Source of the DNA: Oscillospiraceae bacterium
GTDB lineage: Bacteria > Bacillota > Clostridia > Oscillospirales > Ruminococcaceae
Length of the DNA stretch: 64,000 bases
Direction of reading: 5' to 3'
NCBI GenBank assembly: GCA_017414435.1
Contig: JAFQMN010000009.1
Location: 62,001 to 126,000, forward strand
Shown here in pieces: positions 26,072 through 36,259 of this stretch. The notes under the pieces were generated by a model, which saw nothing but the letters and a program-made list of their open reading frames with translations, was not told the DNA's origin and did not search any database. The position numbers were made by a program, and so were the translations under genes. Numbering within the stretch: the first letter of the stretch is position 1; the number at the start of each line of letters is the position of its first letter.

Positions 26072-27091
26072 TTGAGGGATATAATTGAAAAAATAAAAAA
26101 TATGGCCAAAAAAGAAATAAGCGAAGCTTCTAATATAAAAGTTCTGGAAGAACTTAGAGTAAAATATTTGGGCAAAAAAGGTGAGATTACACAAAAATTA
26201 AAAGAATTAAGTGCGGTATCTGCAGAATTAAAACCAATGTTAGGTAAACTATTAAATGATGTTAAACGTGATATTGAAGAGTTGTTAACATTCCAAATGG
26301 AGACAGTACGGAATCTTGCGTTGAAGGAAGAGCTGGAGCGGGAGAGAATAGATGTAACAATACCTGGCAAAAGGTGTATGATTGGGGCTAGACACCCGCT
26401 TAATGCTACAACCAATGAAATTGTTAGAATATTTTCTAGTATGGGATTTTCGGTTGTTGCAGGGCCAGAGATAGAGTGGGAAAAGTATAATTTTGATATG
26501 CTAAACATACCAAAAAATCATCCAGCGCGCGATGAGAGCGACACGTTTTTTATTAGTGATGAATTAGCACTTAGAACCCAAACGTCATCAGTTCAGGCAA
26601 GATATATGGAAACGCACAAACCGCCAATTCGTATTATTTCTCCGGGCAGGGTGTATAGAATTGATGAAATAGATGCGACTCATTCGCCCATGTTTCATCA
26701 AATAGAAGGCTTGATTGTTGAACGGGGAATAAACATGGGGCACCTTAAACATACGTTAGATGCTTTTGCAAGAGCATTTTATGGTGAAGATACCAAAACC
26801 AGGTTCAGACCGCATCATTTTCAGTTTACTGAACCATCTGCAGAGATGGATATGAGCTGTTTTAATTGCGGTGGGGCAGGTTGCAGAGTATGCAAAAACG
26901 AAGGCTGGATTGAATTGCTAGGCTGCGGTATGGTGCACCCCAAAGTGTTGGAGATGTGCGGAATTGACTCTAATGAATATACTGGTTTTGCCTTTGGTAT
27001 GGGGCTGGACCGTGCAGCGATGCAGAAGTTTGCAATCAATAATTTAAAACTGTTTTTTGAAAATGATGTGCGGTTTTTAAAACAATTTTAA
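26072..27091 (+). CDS. pheS: Phenylalanyl-tRNA synthetase alpha subunit
   Basis: Catalytic alpha subunit of the (alpha-beta)2 enzyme; about 339 aa. N-terminal coiled coil, then class II motifs: PGKRCMIGARHPLN, SPGRVYRIDEIDATHSPMFHQ and GFAFGMGLDRAAM (motif 3). TTG at 26072 is the likely start, with GGAGGGAG (26059-26066) 5 nt upstream; the earlier TTG at 26057 abuts that RBS. Followed by pheT. Confidence 0.97.
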   Translation: MRDIIEKIKNMAKKEISEASNIKVLEELRVKYLGKKGEITQKLKELSAVSAELKPMLGKLLNDVKRDIEELLTFQMETVRNLALKEELERERIDVTIPGKRCMIGARHPLNATTNEIVRIFSSMGFSVVAGPEIEWEKYNFDMLNIPKNHPARDESDTFFISDELALRTQTSSVQARYMETHKPPIRIISPGRVYRIDEIDATHSPMFHQIEGLIVERGINMGHLKHTLDAFARAFYGEDTKTRFRPHHFQFTEPSAEMDMSCFNCGGAGCRVCKNEGWIELLGCGMVHPKVLEMCGIDSNEYTGFAFGMGLDRAAMQKFAINNLKLFFENDVRFLKQF

Positions 27092-27122
27092 TGCAAATTT
27101 AAGGGAAGGAAATAAAAAACTT

Positions 27123-29516
27123 ATGCTGTTATCTTGGGATTGGTTAAAAGATTTTGTTGATGTAAAATGCAATGATGTTAAAAAGTTTTGTGAAGCCATG
27201 ACTATGTCTGGCTCTAAAGTAGAAAGCTTTGAGGAGTTAGGGCAAGAGATTCAAAATGTGGTTGTTGGCAAGATTATAGAGATAAAAAAGCACCCCGATG
27301 CAGAAAAACTGGTGATCTGCACAGTTGATATTGGAGCAAAAGAGTCTTTAAAGATTGTTACAGGAGCAACTAATGTTTTTGAATCTGCTATGGTGCCAGT
27401 TGCCTGCCACAATGCTAGGTTGCCAGGCGGAGTTAAAATAAAGAAAACAAGATTGCGTGGTGTGCAGAGTGAGGGCATGCTTTGCTCACTTAAAGAATTA
27501 GGCTTACAATTATGTGATTTTCCATATGCACAGGAAGATGGAATTTTAATTCTTAAGGAAGATGTGCATGTGGGCGAAGATATTTTAACAGCATTAAAAT
27601 TGAAAGATGTAGTAGTAGATTTTGAAATAACTTCCAATAGGCCAGATTGCCTTTCTATTTTAGGCTTAGCTCGTGAAGCTGCAGCAACATATAACATAGC
27701 CCTTGAAGAACCGATGTTTAACGTGAAACAATTTGAAAATAATAAAGAAAAACTCGAAGTTAAAGAAGTTTGTGAGGGTCTATGCAAACGCTATATGTTA
27801 CATAAAATATCTGATGTTCAAGTTTCTTATTCACCTCTTTGGTTAAGAGCAAGGCTTAAAGCGGTGGGTATTAGGCCTGTTAACAATATTGTGGACATTA
27901 CAAACTATGTTATGATAGAGTTAGGTCAGCCAATGCATGCTTTTGATGCAGATAAAGTTGAAGGGGCAATTTGTGTTAGGAAAGCTCATGTAGGCGAAGA
28001 ATTAGTGACCTTAGATGGTGTATTGCGTGAATTGGATGATTCTATGCTGGTTATTGCAGATGAAAAGAAAGTTTTGGCAATAGCTGGCGTGATGGGAGGG
28101 TTAGAATCTGAAATTACAGCAGGAACTAAAAATGTGATTTTTGAATCTGCAGTTTTTGATGGGACATCTGTACGCCAAACTGCAAAAAAATTGGGCTTGC
28201 GATCAGAAAGTTCAGCTAGATTTGAAAAAGGTTTATTAATATATAACTGCCCAAATGCCATTGCTAGAGCTTGTGAACTTATTGAAAAATTGGACATTGC
28301 AGACCCAATTGGAGCTACTATTGATATTGTTAATGTGCAAGAAAAGCCAAATGAAATTGAGTTAGATTGTGACGAAATTAACAATTTATTAGGCACAACA
28401 TTAACAATAGAAGAAATTGCTAACTATTTAAAGTGGCTTGGATTTGAGATGTTGGAAGATACTGTTAGAGCACCTATATTTAGAACAGATATTGAATGTG
28501 TAGCGGATCTTGCAGAAGAAGTGGCAAGGCTTTTTGGTTATAATAATATTCCTAGCGTACCGCTACCGGGCGGAGACATTGCAAAGCCAAATGATTTTGA
28601 GAATTTTAAAAATGAATTAGCTAGTTTGGCAGTTGCACATGGCTTTTACGAAACAGTTACATATTCTATGGTAAGCCCTAAGCATTTTGAAAAGCTATTA
28701 TTGGAGGAAGCAGACCCGCTACGCAATTGTGTGGAAATTAAAAATCCATTGGGCGAAGACAAGTCTATTATGCGCACAACTACAATACCCTCTATGTTAG
28801 AGACCTTAAATAAGAACATGAGCCAAAAGAATGAACGGGTTTGCTTATTCGATATAGGCTGTGCATATAAAAAGAAAGAATTTAAAGATGAAAATGGCAA
28901 AAGAGTAGTTGATGAACGGCCAATGTTTACCTTAGGGGCTTATGATATTGAAGGCAGAAACATAGATTTTTTTGTTTTTAAAGGTGCTATTGAAGGTATT
29001 CTAGATAAAATTGGGATAAGAAATTACACTTTTGAAGCTGTTAGTAACCTAAGCTTTATGCACCCAGGGAGAACAGCAAAAATTAAAATAGATGAGCTAG
29101 AATTAGGTTTTATTGGACAACTGCATCCAACAGTTGCGAAAAATTATGAACTGTGCAAAAATGTTTTAGTTGTTGAACTTGATATAAAAACAATGTTTGA
29201 ATTAGCAGAGACAAAAAAAGTATATAAACCTCTACCTAAATATCCAGCAGTTTTAAGGGATTTAGCTCTTGTGTGCGATAAAAATACCCCGGTTGCATTT
29301 ATTGAATCTATAATTAAACAAGAATTGAAAAATAATTTGGAAGAACTGGAATTATTTGATATTTATGAAGGAGTGCAGGTTCCTTTAGGTAAAAAGAGTG
29401 TGGCATTTAATTTAAAGTTAAGATCAACCGAAAAAACTTTAGATGATGAGTATATAGACAAACTAATTATTGCAGTATTAAAAAATCTAGAATCTTATGA
29501 TATAATTTTAAGATAA
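27123..29516 (+). CDS. pheT: Phenylalanyl-tRNA synthetase beta subunit
   Basis: 797 aa, full-length beta subunit: N-terminal OB/EMAP-like tRNA-binding domain (IEIKKHPDAEKL), B3/B4 editing region (ITSNRPDCLSILGLAREAAA), B5 domain, catalytic-like core and C-terminal ferredoxin-like anticodon-binding domain (PKYPAVLRDLALV). ATG start with AAGGGAAGG RBS. Confidence 0.98.
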   Translation: MLLSWDWLKDFVDVKCNDVKKFCEAMTMSGSKVESFEELGQEIQNVVVGKIIEIKKHPDAEKLVICTVDIGAKESLKIVTGATNVFESAMVPVACHNARLPGGVKIKKTRLRGVQSEGMLCSLKELGLQLCDFPYAQEDGILILKEDVHVGEDILTALKLKDVVVDFEITSNRPDCLSILGLAREAAATYNIALEEPMFNVKQFENNKEKLEVKEVCEGLCKRYMLHKISDVQVSYSPLWLRARLKAVGIRPVNNIVDITNYVMIELGQPMHAFDADKVEGAICVRKAHVGEELVTLDGVLRELDDSMLVIADEKKVLAIAGVMGGLESEITAGTKNVIFESAVFDGTSVRQTAKKLGLRSESSARFEKGLLIYNCPNAIARACELIEKLDIADPIGATIDIVNVQEKPNEIELDCDEINNLLGTTLTIEEIANYLKWLGFEMLEDTVRAPIFRTDIECVADLAEEVARLFGYNNIPSVPLPGGDIAKPNDFENFKNELASLAVAHGFYETVTYSMVSPKHFEKLLLEEADPLRNCVEIKNPLGEDKSIMRTTTIPSMLETLNKNMSQKNERVCLFDIGCAYKKKEFKDENGKRVVDERPMFTLGAYDIEGRNIDFFVFKGAIEGILDKIGIRNYTFEAVSNLSFMHPGRTAKIKIDELELGFIGQLHPTVAKNYELCKNVLVVELDIKTMFELAETKKVYKPLPKYPAVLRDLALVCDKNTPVAFIESIIKQELKNNLEELELFDIYEGVQVPLGKKSVAFNLKLRSTEKTLDDEYIDKLIIAVLKNLESYDIILR

Positions 29517-29549
29517 TAGATTGTAGTTTTAATTGGGAGCGAATTTATT

Positions 29550-30128
29550 GTGAAGATTTTAGGAGATATTTTAGCAACGATCATTTGTGAAAATTTGCTT
29601 TTAATTTATGGACTAGGAATAAAGCGACTATTTGTTGAATCAGAAAAGCAAATAAAACCACAAAAAATGATTTTTGTGTTGTTTTTGTCATCGTCTCTCA
29701 CATTTGTATTTTTTTGTTTATTTAAGTTTATTCTTGGCGATTTTATTACAAATTACGCTTTAATGCCAGTTATTCTTTTTGTTTGCGAATTGTTGAGTTT
29801 AACGCTTCAAATAGTTGTTTTAACAAATTTTAACTTTGTTGGAAAGATTAAAATTACAATGCTTTCAATTTTATTTGATCCCTTGCTTATGGGAGTTAAC
29901 CTTATATGTATATATAGGGAATATACAATTTTTCAGGGAATCTGGTTTATTTTTTGTGCTTATGTTGGGTATATATTAGCAACTTATTTGGTGGGCTTAC
30001 AAGCTGGGAATTTAAACGAGAACCAAGCCATCCCGAAAGCGTTTAGAGGCAAACCTTTGTTGCTAATATATATTGGTATTTTATCTATGGCGTGTTATGG
30101 TATGTTAGGGCAACAGATATTTAATTAG
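29550..30128 (+). CDS. Divergent RnfA/NqrE-family membrane protein (orphan)
   Basis: 192 aa, about six hydrophobic segments. The end IPKAFRGKPLLLIYIGILSMACYGM closely parallels the RnfA/NqrE C-terminus, and the N-terminal ENLLLIYGLGIKRLF parallels the first RnfA helix; length also matches. However, the Cys residues that in RnfA/NqrE hold the intramembrane Fe-S cluster appear replaced (LGIKR and VNLIC in place of LGxCP and TTNC). No other rnf/nqr gene is nearby. Likely a repurposed homologue; function unknown. GTG start. Precedes a lipoprotein gene by a few bases. Confidence 0.65.
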   Translation: MKILGDILATIICENLLLIYGLGIKRLFVESEKQIKPQKMIFVLFLSSSLTFVFFCLFKFILGDFITNYALMPVILFVCELLSLTLQIVVLTNFNFVGKIKITMLSILFDPLLMGVNLICIYREYTIFQGIWFIFCAYVGYILATYLVGLQAGNLNENQAIPKAFRGKPLLLIYIGILSMACYGMLGQQIFN

Positions 30129-30141
30129 TTTGGTGATAATA

Positions 30142-31566
30142 TTGTTTAGAAGAAGATATAAAAATGGTTTTTTAGTTTGTTTAATTATTATTTATCCATT
30201 AATATTTTCATCTTGCATGGAAATTAATTTTAACGTAGAAAAAGATATGAAGCCCCCGATTATTTCAGAAGATCAGAAGGGGATTCAAGAGGCACTTGCA
30301 CGTTTTACTGACAACCAAGAATTGAAATTAATTTACCCTAAATCTGGTGAAAATGTTATGCCATTTATTAGGCGAAGTACAAAAGACAAAGATAAAAATA
30401 CAGTTTTTGTATTTTATTCTGTTACTAACAATAATAAAACAACAACTAAAATTGCTATGCTTAAAAAGAATTCAAATATTTGGAATGTAATTAGTAGTGT
30501 GGTTGTATCTAACAGGTATAATTGTGAAATAGAGGATGTATCTTTTAGGAGGATGCGCAAATTAGGAAACGATAATCTTATTGTGGGAGTAGGAACGCAG
30601 GGCCAGAGGACAAAAGAAGTGTTTGTTTATGAGTATACCGATACTAAATTGCGCGAGATAGAAGATATGAATCACAGCTATGCAGCTAAAATTTTAACGG
30701 ATATTGATGATGATGGTTTTGATGAATTAATTTTGATCGATAGGCCTGTAAATGCAGAACCTAGTATTATAATGGTTAAACTTTGTGAAACATCACTGCT
30801 TGAATATACAGTTAGCTCTTGCTATGCTCCTTTAAAAGAGAGTTCTAACATTGTAAAAGATGCAAAGCTGACAGTGGGAAAACTAAAAAATAACAATAAG
30901 GCTATATTTATTGATGAAATAGTTTATGATGAAAGTCAAGAGAAGGAAATAATAGCAACTGAATTAGTGGAATATGTTGACAAATATGGATTAGTGAATA
31001 GGACGTTGAAAACAGAAAAAAATTTAGGAGATACAAATTTTGATTTAAGCTACTTGACACAGAGAGGGAAGAATGTAGAACTTGTTGATATAGATGGAGA
31101 TGGTTGCCTTGAAATTCCATGCGAAAGACCAATTACAGAGTTCTTAAATTCAGGAGAAGAAAATTTAAAAGAAATTGATTGGTATTCTTTTTATGGTGAT
31201 AATGTAAAACTTTCTGCAATTGAAATTATGGATATTTGGGCACAATATAGATTAAAACTTAAACCGGATTGGTTTGCAATAAAGCACGAAAAATTAAGTA
31301 ATACGGATGTGGAAGTTGAAGGTAGAACATTACAAGTAAGCGGTTACTATAAACCGGAATCGAACGGGCATATGCTAGTGCTAGAAAAAGGAAACGAAAA
31401 AATAGTTATTTATGTTGTACCAAGAGGTAAGAAAGTAAAAAATATTTTCTCTAAATTTGCAACTTCAGGGGAATTAGATTATTATGTATCTATTCCTAAT
31501 GAATCTGAGGAAGAACAGGCGATTTCCATGCGAGAATTTCAAAAGCTTTTTAAATTGTTAAATTGA
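30142..31566 (+). CDS. Lipoprotein with FG-GAP/VCBS-like Asp-rich repeats
   Basis: About 474 aa. Signal sequence with lipobox FSSC near residue 25, so membrane-anchored outside the cell. Two Ca-binding-like Asp motifs, TDIDDDGFDEL and VDIDGDGCLEI, are typical of beta-propeller FG-GAP/VCBS units. Function unknown. TTG at 30142 preferred over TTG 30130 because GGTGAT precedes it. Immediately after the RnfA-like gene, so the two may form a membrane unit. Confidence 0.78.
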   Translation: MFRRRYKNGFLVCLIIIYPLIFSSCMEINFNVEKDMKPPIISEDQKGIQEALARFTDNQELKLIYPKSGENVMPFIRRSTKDKDKNTVFVFYSVTNNNKTTTKIAMLKKNSNIWNVISSVVVSNRYNCEIEDVSFRRMRKLGNDNLIVGVGTQGQRTKEVFVYEYTDTKLREIEDMNHSYAAKILTDIDDDGFDELILIDRPVNAEPSIIMVKLCETSLLEYTVSSCYAPLKESSNIVKDAKLTVGKLKNNNKAIFIDEIVYDESQEKEIIATELVEYVDKYGLVNRTLKTEKNLGDTNFDLSYLTQRGKNVELVDIDGDGCLEIPCERPITEFLNSGEENLKEIDWYSFYGDNVKLSAIEIMDIWAQYRLKLKPDWFAIKHEKLSNTDVEVEGRTLQVSGYYKPESNGHMLVLEKGNEKIVIYVVPRGKKVKNIFSKFATSGELDYYVSIPNESEEEQAISMREFQKLFKLLN

Positions 31567-31618
31567 GAGAGCTATTTAATTTGAATAAAAAATATATTTA
31601 ACTTAGGAGGGTTAATTT

Positions 31619-31960
31619 ATGTTATTAGAAAAAAATACCATAGGCAAAATAGAAATAGCAGAGAATTTCTTTGTTGACCTGGTTAACAACATTGCAGCAG
31701 AAAGCTTTGGAGTTGTGGGAACATCAAGTAATTTTTTGCAGAAATTTTACTCTTTAATGAAAAATAGTGGCAGAAACGGTATAATTATAAGGAAAGAAGA
31801 AAACAGATTATATATTGATCTACATATAGAAGTTAAGTATGGAGTTAATATTGCGGAAACAATTAAGAATTTAACAGAGAAAATAAAATATATTATAAAA
31901 GATTGCACAGGATTTGAAACTGAAAACATTAATATTTATATAGATAAAATGAGTGTTTAA
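31619..31960 (+). CDS. Asp23/Gls24-family envelope stress protein
   Basis: 113 aa, Asp23 (DUF322) fold: GKIEIAENFFVDLVNNIAAES near the start and YIDLHIEVKYGVNIAETIKNL in the centre. Commonly encoded directly before the DAK2-domain kinase FakA/YloV, as here. ATG with TTAGGAGGG RBS. Confidence 0.9.
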   Translation: MLLEKNTIGKIEIAENFFVDLVNNIAAESFGVVGTSSNFLQKFYSLMKNSGRNGIIIRKEENRLYIDLHIEVKYGVNIAETIKNLTEKIKYIIKDCTGFETENINIYIDKMSV

Positions 31961-32004
31961 AAGCAACCCGGAATGTGAGTACTTTAAGTGTGGAGGAATT
32001 TTTG

Positions 32005-33645
32005 ATGATAAATGGCCAGATTTTAAAAGAGAGTATAATATCTGGAGCAAATAATATTTTTAATAATAAAGAATTGGTTAACGATCTAAATGTTTTCCCT
32101 GTGCCCGATGGAGATACGGGCTCTAATATGGCGAGAACTATGAACGCGGCTAAAATGGTGCTTACTAGCGAAAAAAGAGATTTATCTGTGGCAGAAGTGA
32201 TGAAGCTTACAGCCTCTGCTTTATTGCGTGGAGCACGCGGGAATTCGGGGGTGATTCTTTCTTTAATTTTTAGAGGTTTAGCTAGAGGCTTAGAGGATTG
32301 CCAAACAGTAGATGCTACTAGATTTGCAAAAGCATTTAGTGCAGCAACTGAGGCGGCTTATAGTGCGGTTGCCAAACCAACAGAAGGAACAATTTTAACT
32401 GTAATCAGATTGATTAGTTTAGAAGCGGAGGATATTGCAAAGGAATCTGGTAATTTTGCAGATTTTTGGGATAAAATTTGCAAAAAAGGAAACGAGATAC
32501 TTTTAAAGACGCCGGAATTTTTACCGATTTTAGCAGAATCTGGAGTGGTAGATTCTGGAGGCCAAGGGCTGGTTTTTATTTTTGAAGGTATGAATAGTGT
32601 TTTTGCAGGTAATGGGATAGTAGAGCTAAAGGAAAGTGAAGGAATCGATAATAGTTTAGCAAATAGAGGAAATAAAAAACATGAAGTGGAATATGGGTAT
32701 TGCACCGAATTTTTAATTAATAAGAGTAACCAATATAATAAAGAAAATGAAAAAGAGTTTAAAAACTTTTTGGAAGAGATAGGCGGCAGTATTGTTTTTG
32801 TTGACGATGATAATATAATTAAAGTACATGTCCATTCAAATCATCCAGGGGCAGTGCTTGAAAAGGCATTGTTATATGGTGGACTAACGGATGTTAAAAT
32901 AGACAACTTAAAAGAAGAAGTTGATGAGCATGAACAAAAGCATTCAGGTAAAAAGAATGTATTTGAATATAAGCCAGTGGATGAAAGTATAGAATATGGC
33001 TTTATTGCTGTTGCTGCGGGCGATGGTATTGAAAACACGTTTAAAGAGCTTGGTGTTATGAATATTGTTTCTGGTGGCCAAACAATGAACCCGAGCACCG
33101 AGGAAATTGTTAGCGCTATTAATGCAACGCCAGCAAAGTGTGTGTTTGTGTTGCCAAACAACAAGAATGTGGTACTTACAGCACAGCAGGCAGCTCTTAT
33201 TGCAGATCGTAAAGTTATTGTGCTGCCGAGCAGAACAGTGCCACAGGGGATTAATGCAATTTTGGCATTTAACGAAGCAGCAAGTTTAGAAGAAAACCAA
33301 ATTGAAATGACAGCGGCAATTGAACGCGTTAAAACGGGCTTTATTACCGTTGCGGTTAGAGATTCTAGAACTAACAATAAAGAAATTAAAACCGGCGATG
33401 TTTTAGCGCTTGAAAATGGCAGGATAAAATATATAGAAGATGATTTAGCAAAAGCATGCTTTAAACTAATTAAAAATATGGTGAAAAAGCAAAGTAGTTA
33501 TATAACACTATTTTATGGAGTCGACGTTGATCCACAAATTATGCCAGCGCTTGAAAAGCAGATAAAGCAAAAGTTCAAAGATCTTGAGGTTAATTTTATT
33601 TTTGGAAATCAACCGGTTTATCATTTTATAATAGCAGTTGAATAA
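32005..33645 (+). CDS. fakA: DAK2-domain fatty acid kinase catalytic subunit (FakA/YloV type)
   Basis: ATP-dependent kinase that phosphorylates fatty acids held by FakB partners (family knowledge). About 546 aa. The Dak2 ATP-site motif NVFPVPDGDTGSNM and GARGNSGVILS lie near the N-terminus; the C-terminal half is the DAK1-like region. ATG 32005 (GGAGG 8 nt upstream) is favoured; the frame is open from 31975 but the extra residues lack homologous character. No fakB is seen in the window. Confidence 0.88.
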   Translation: MINGQILKESIISGANNIFNNKELVNDLNVFPVPDGDTGSNMARTMNAAKMVLTSEKRDLSVAEVMKLTASALLRGARGNSGVILSLIFRGLARGLEDCQTVDATRFAKAFSAATEAAYSAVAKPTEGTILTVIRLISLEAEDIAKESGNFADFWDKICKKGNEILLKTPEFLPILAESGVVDSGGQGLVFIFEGMNSVFAGNGIVELKESEGIDNSLANRGNKKHEVEYGYCTEFLINKSNQYNKENEKEFKNFLEEIGGSIVFVDDDNIIKVHVHSNHPGAVLEKALLYGGLTDVKIDNLKEEVDEHEQKHSGKKNVFEYKPVDESIEYGFIAVAAGDGIENTFKELGVMNIVSGGQTMNPSTEEIVSAINATPAKCVFVLPNNKNVVLTAQQAALIADRKVIVLPSRTVPQGINAILAFNEAASLEENQIEMTAAIERVKTGFITVAVRDSRTNNKEIKTGDVLALENGRIKYIEDDLAKACFKLIKNMVKKQSSYITLFYGVDVDPQIMPALEKQIKQKFKDLEVNFIFGNQPVYHFIIAVE

Positions 33646-33669
33646 TATTTGTGATTTTTGGAGAAACAG

Positions 33670-35019
33670 ATGGGGTATCTTTTAGATGCAATAGAAAAGT
33701 ATTTAAAGCAAAACCCTGCTAGGTTTCATATGCCAGGGCATAAAGGTACAAATATTTTTGGCAAATGTAATTTTACACCACTAGAACAATATGATTTAAC
33801 TGAAATTAAAGGGTTAGATAATCTTTATGAAAGTGAAGGTTGCATAAGTAATTTAGAAGAAAGAGTCTCAAAAATCTTGGGATTTAAAAGTATTATTACT
33901 GCAGGAGGCTCCACATCTTGTATTCAAGCTATGCTTGCTAGTGTTTGCAACCCAGGAGATAAAATAATTGTGGATCGTAATGTGCATATTTCGGTGGTTA
34001 ATAGTATAGCTTTGTTAAATTTAACCCCAATTTGGTTGTTTAGAAAACCGCAAGAAGATTGCGCATTTGGTGCCCAAATTTCTGCAGAAGATGTTAAAAA
34101 AACGTTAAATGCAAATTCTAATGTAAAGTGTGTGTTTTTAACTGGCGAAGATTATTACGGTTTGGCACCAAATATTCTAGAAATTTCGAAGGTGTGTTTG
34201 GAACATAATGTATATCTGTTAGTAGACAACGCTCATGGTGCTTATTATAGCTTTTTAAACAAACATCCAATGCAGCTTGGAGCGTCTATGTGCTGCGATT
34301 CTTGGCATAAAACTTTACAAGCGTTAACTGGTGCAGCAGTGTTGCTTATGCAAGATGATTTTGATACACATTTTGTAAAAAAGCGGATGCAGATTTTTTC
34401 GTCATCTAGTCCAAGTTATCTTGTTCTGCTTTCTATGGACATTTGTGCAGATTATTTATATAAAGAATTTGAAACAGACTTTAAAACATTTATAGAGAGA
34501 ATTACCGAATTTAAATGTGAAATTAAAAGGTTAGGCTTTGATATTTTAAACGATAACGAAGCAAGTGTTATGAAACTTACTATTAGCGGGCTTAAGATGG
34601 GAATAAACGGAATTGATTTGGCAGGTATTTTAAGAGATAATTGTATTGAACCAGAGTATGTAGATTATAATTGTGTTGTGTTGCTAGTTAATATGTTTAA
34701 CAGACCGCAGGATTTTGAGAGACTGAGAAAAAGTTTGCAGAATATTCAAAAAAAAGCTCAATTGCCGGGAATTAGTTATTGCTTAACGCATGAACCGGAA
34801 GTGGCTTGTAGTATAAGAACGGCGATGTTTGCAGAAAGTAGAAAAGTTAGCATAAAAAAAAGCGAGGGTTGTATTGCCGGGCAAATATTACCTAAATGCC
34901 CGCCGTGTGTACCAGTTATTATGCCAGGGGAAGTAATCTCTGAAGATGTGGTTTCTATTTTAGACTCATGTGGTTATAAGTTTATAGATATTATTGAAGA
35001 AGAGGGGGCTTTGATATGA
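33670..35019 (+). CDS. Orn/Lys/Arg decarboxylase-type PLP enzyme
   Basis: About 449 aa, fold type I PLP enzyme. Visible: RFHMPGHKGT, TAGGSTSCIQA, DNAHGAYY and the PLP lysine in DSWHKTLQALTG. Short relative to full decarboxylases, like the YaaO/SpeA-like proteins found beside tmk/darA/holB in Firmicutes; no tmk is seen here. Substrate not determined. ATG 33670 with TTGGAGAAAC upstream. Overlaps darA by 4 bases. Confidence 0.88.
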   Translation: MGYLLDAIEKYLKQNPARFHMPGHKGTNIFGKCNFTPLEQYDLTEIKGLDNLYESEGCISNLEERVSKILGFKSIITAGGSTSCIQAMLASVCNPGDKIIVDRNVHISVVNSIALLNLTPIWLFRKPQEDCAFGAQISAEDVKKTLNANSNVKCVFLTGEDYYGLAPNILEISKVCLEHNVYLLVDNAHGAYYSFLNKHPMQLGASMCCDSWHKTLQALTGAAVLLMQDDFDTHFVKKRMQIFSSSSPSYLVLLSMDICADYLYKEFETDFKTFIERITEFKCEIKRLGFDILNDNEASVMKLTISGLKMGINGIDLAGILRDNCIEPEYVDYNCVVLLVNMFNRPQDFERLRKSLQNIQKKAQLPGISYCLTHEPEVACSIRTAMFAESRKVSIKKSEGCIAGQILPKCPPCVPVIMPGEVISEDVVSILDSCGYKFIDIIEEEGALI

Positions 35020-35339
35020 AATTGATTATGGCAATTGTGTCTAGTGATGATGGCTCAAAGGTGATTAATGCTTTAACGAATTCTGGGTTTGCTGTAACTA
35101 AACTTTCTACAACAGGTGGCTTTTTAGCAGCGGGGAATACAACGCTATTAGTTGGAGTTGAGGATCTAAAGGTTGATGAAGTGTTAGAAATAATTAAATC
35201 TAAAAGCAAAAAGAGAGATAAAATGGTTCCAGCTTCAGCTTCTTATGGGGCAGGAGTTTACACGGCTTTTCCGATTGATATTAAAGTAGGAGGAGCCATT
35301 GTATTTGTTTTAGATGTTGACAGATTTGAGAAAATTTAA
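35016..35339 (+). CDS. darA: Cyclic-di-AMP receptor DarA (PstA/YaaQ)
   Basis: 107-aa PII-like protein. MKLIMAIVSSDDG, the glycine-rich TKLSTTGGFLAAGNTTLLVGV and the C-terminal GGAIVFVLDVDRFEKI are family signatures. It binds c-di-AMP as a trimer (family knowledge). In the usual position before holB. Confidence 0.94.
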   Translation: MKLIMAIVSSDDGSKVINALTNSGFAVTKLSTTGGFLAAGNTTLLVGVEDLKVDEVLEIIKSKSKKRDKMVPASASYGAGVYTAFPIDIKVGGAIVFVLDVDRFEKI

Positions 35340-35360
35340 AAGGTTTTGAGGTTTTTTAAA

Positions 35361-36251
35361 TTGACGGAAGTATTTTATGAACAAATAAAGAAAGAAAAAG
35401 TGTTTAATTTATGGTGCGGTGCTAAAAATAAAAGCCATGCTATTTTAATTTTAGGTGATGCCATAAAGTGTTTAGCAGCAGCCGAAGTTGCTTTAGCGGA
35501 ACTAATGGGTGCACAGTTTTTAAGCTATGATTTAAAAATGAAGCCACATACTGATATTGACATTATTGAAGAGGGAACAGAAACAATTACTGTGGACATG
35601 ATTAGAAATTTAAAGCTTTCTGCAGGTAAAAAAGCATGTTTATTGCCTTATAGAATATGTATAATTAACGGTGCGGATCGTATGAATATTCAAGCGCAAA
35701 ATGCACTGCTAAAACTTTTGGAGGAGCCGCCCACAGATACTAAATTTATTTTTACTGCGCGGAGTAAGAACGCTTTTTTAAAAACGCTTCTTTCACGGTT
35801 AATAAAAATTAATCTTGCACCGATTTCGCCATTTGAATGTAAGCAAATTATTATTGATAGATTTAAAGTAGAACCTAAAGAGGCAGAAGAATTAAGCAAT
35901 ATTTTTGATGGCTTATTTAGTGAGGCTATTGAGTGCTTGACTAAAGAAGATAATATGAAATTGCTCAAATTAGCAGAGCAAATTGAAAAAGACATTGAAT
36001 CGAGCAATTTTTATTCTTTAGCTGCTAAATTGGATAATAATATATTAAACCAAGAGGATTTTGCACGATTTTTGCGTTATTTAAAGTGTATATTAATGTA
36101 TAAGTTTAAATCTAATAAAAAGATGGATAATATAAATGAAATTTTTGATGCAATAAACATCACGTTAGAACATTTGGAAAGAAATGCGAATTTTGGCTTA
36201 GCAGTAAGTTATTTTATTGTACTACTTTTGCAGGGAAAGATGGCGAGGTGA
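35361..36251 (+). CDS. holB: DNA polymerase III delta' subunit
   Basis: Clamp-loader component, about 296 aa. Shows NGADRMNIQAQNALLKLLEEPP and FIFTARSKNAFLKTLLSR, the delta' core. The N-terminal zinc knuckle and P-loop are degenerate, as often in clostridial delta'. TTG at 35361 is favoured (TTGAGG 9 nt upstream); the frame opens at 35346. Overlaps ricT. Confidence 0.9.
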   Translation: MTEVFYEQIKKEKVFNLWCGAKNKSHAILILGDAIKCLAAAEVALAELMGAQFLSYDLKMKPHTDIDIIEEGTETITVDMIRNLKLSAGKKACLLPYRICIINGADRMNIQAQNALLKLLEEPPTDTKFIFTARSKNAFLKTLLSRLIKINLAPISPFECKQIIIDRFKVEPKEAEELSNIFDGLFSEAIECLTKEDNMKLLKLAEQIEKDIESSNFYSLAAKLDNNILNQEDFARFLRYLKCILMYKFKSNKKMDNINEIFDAINITLEHLERNANFGLAVSYFIVLLLQGKMAR

Positions 36252-36259
36252 TTTTAAGA

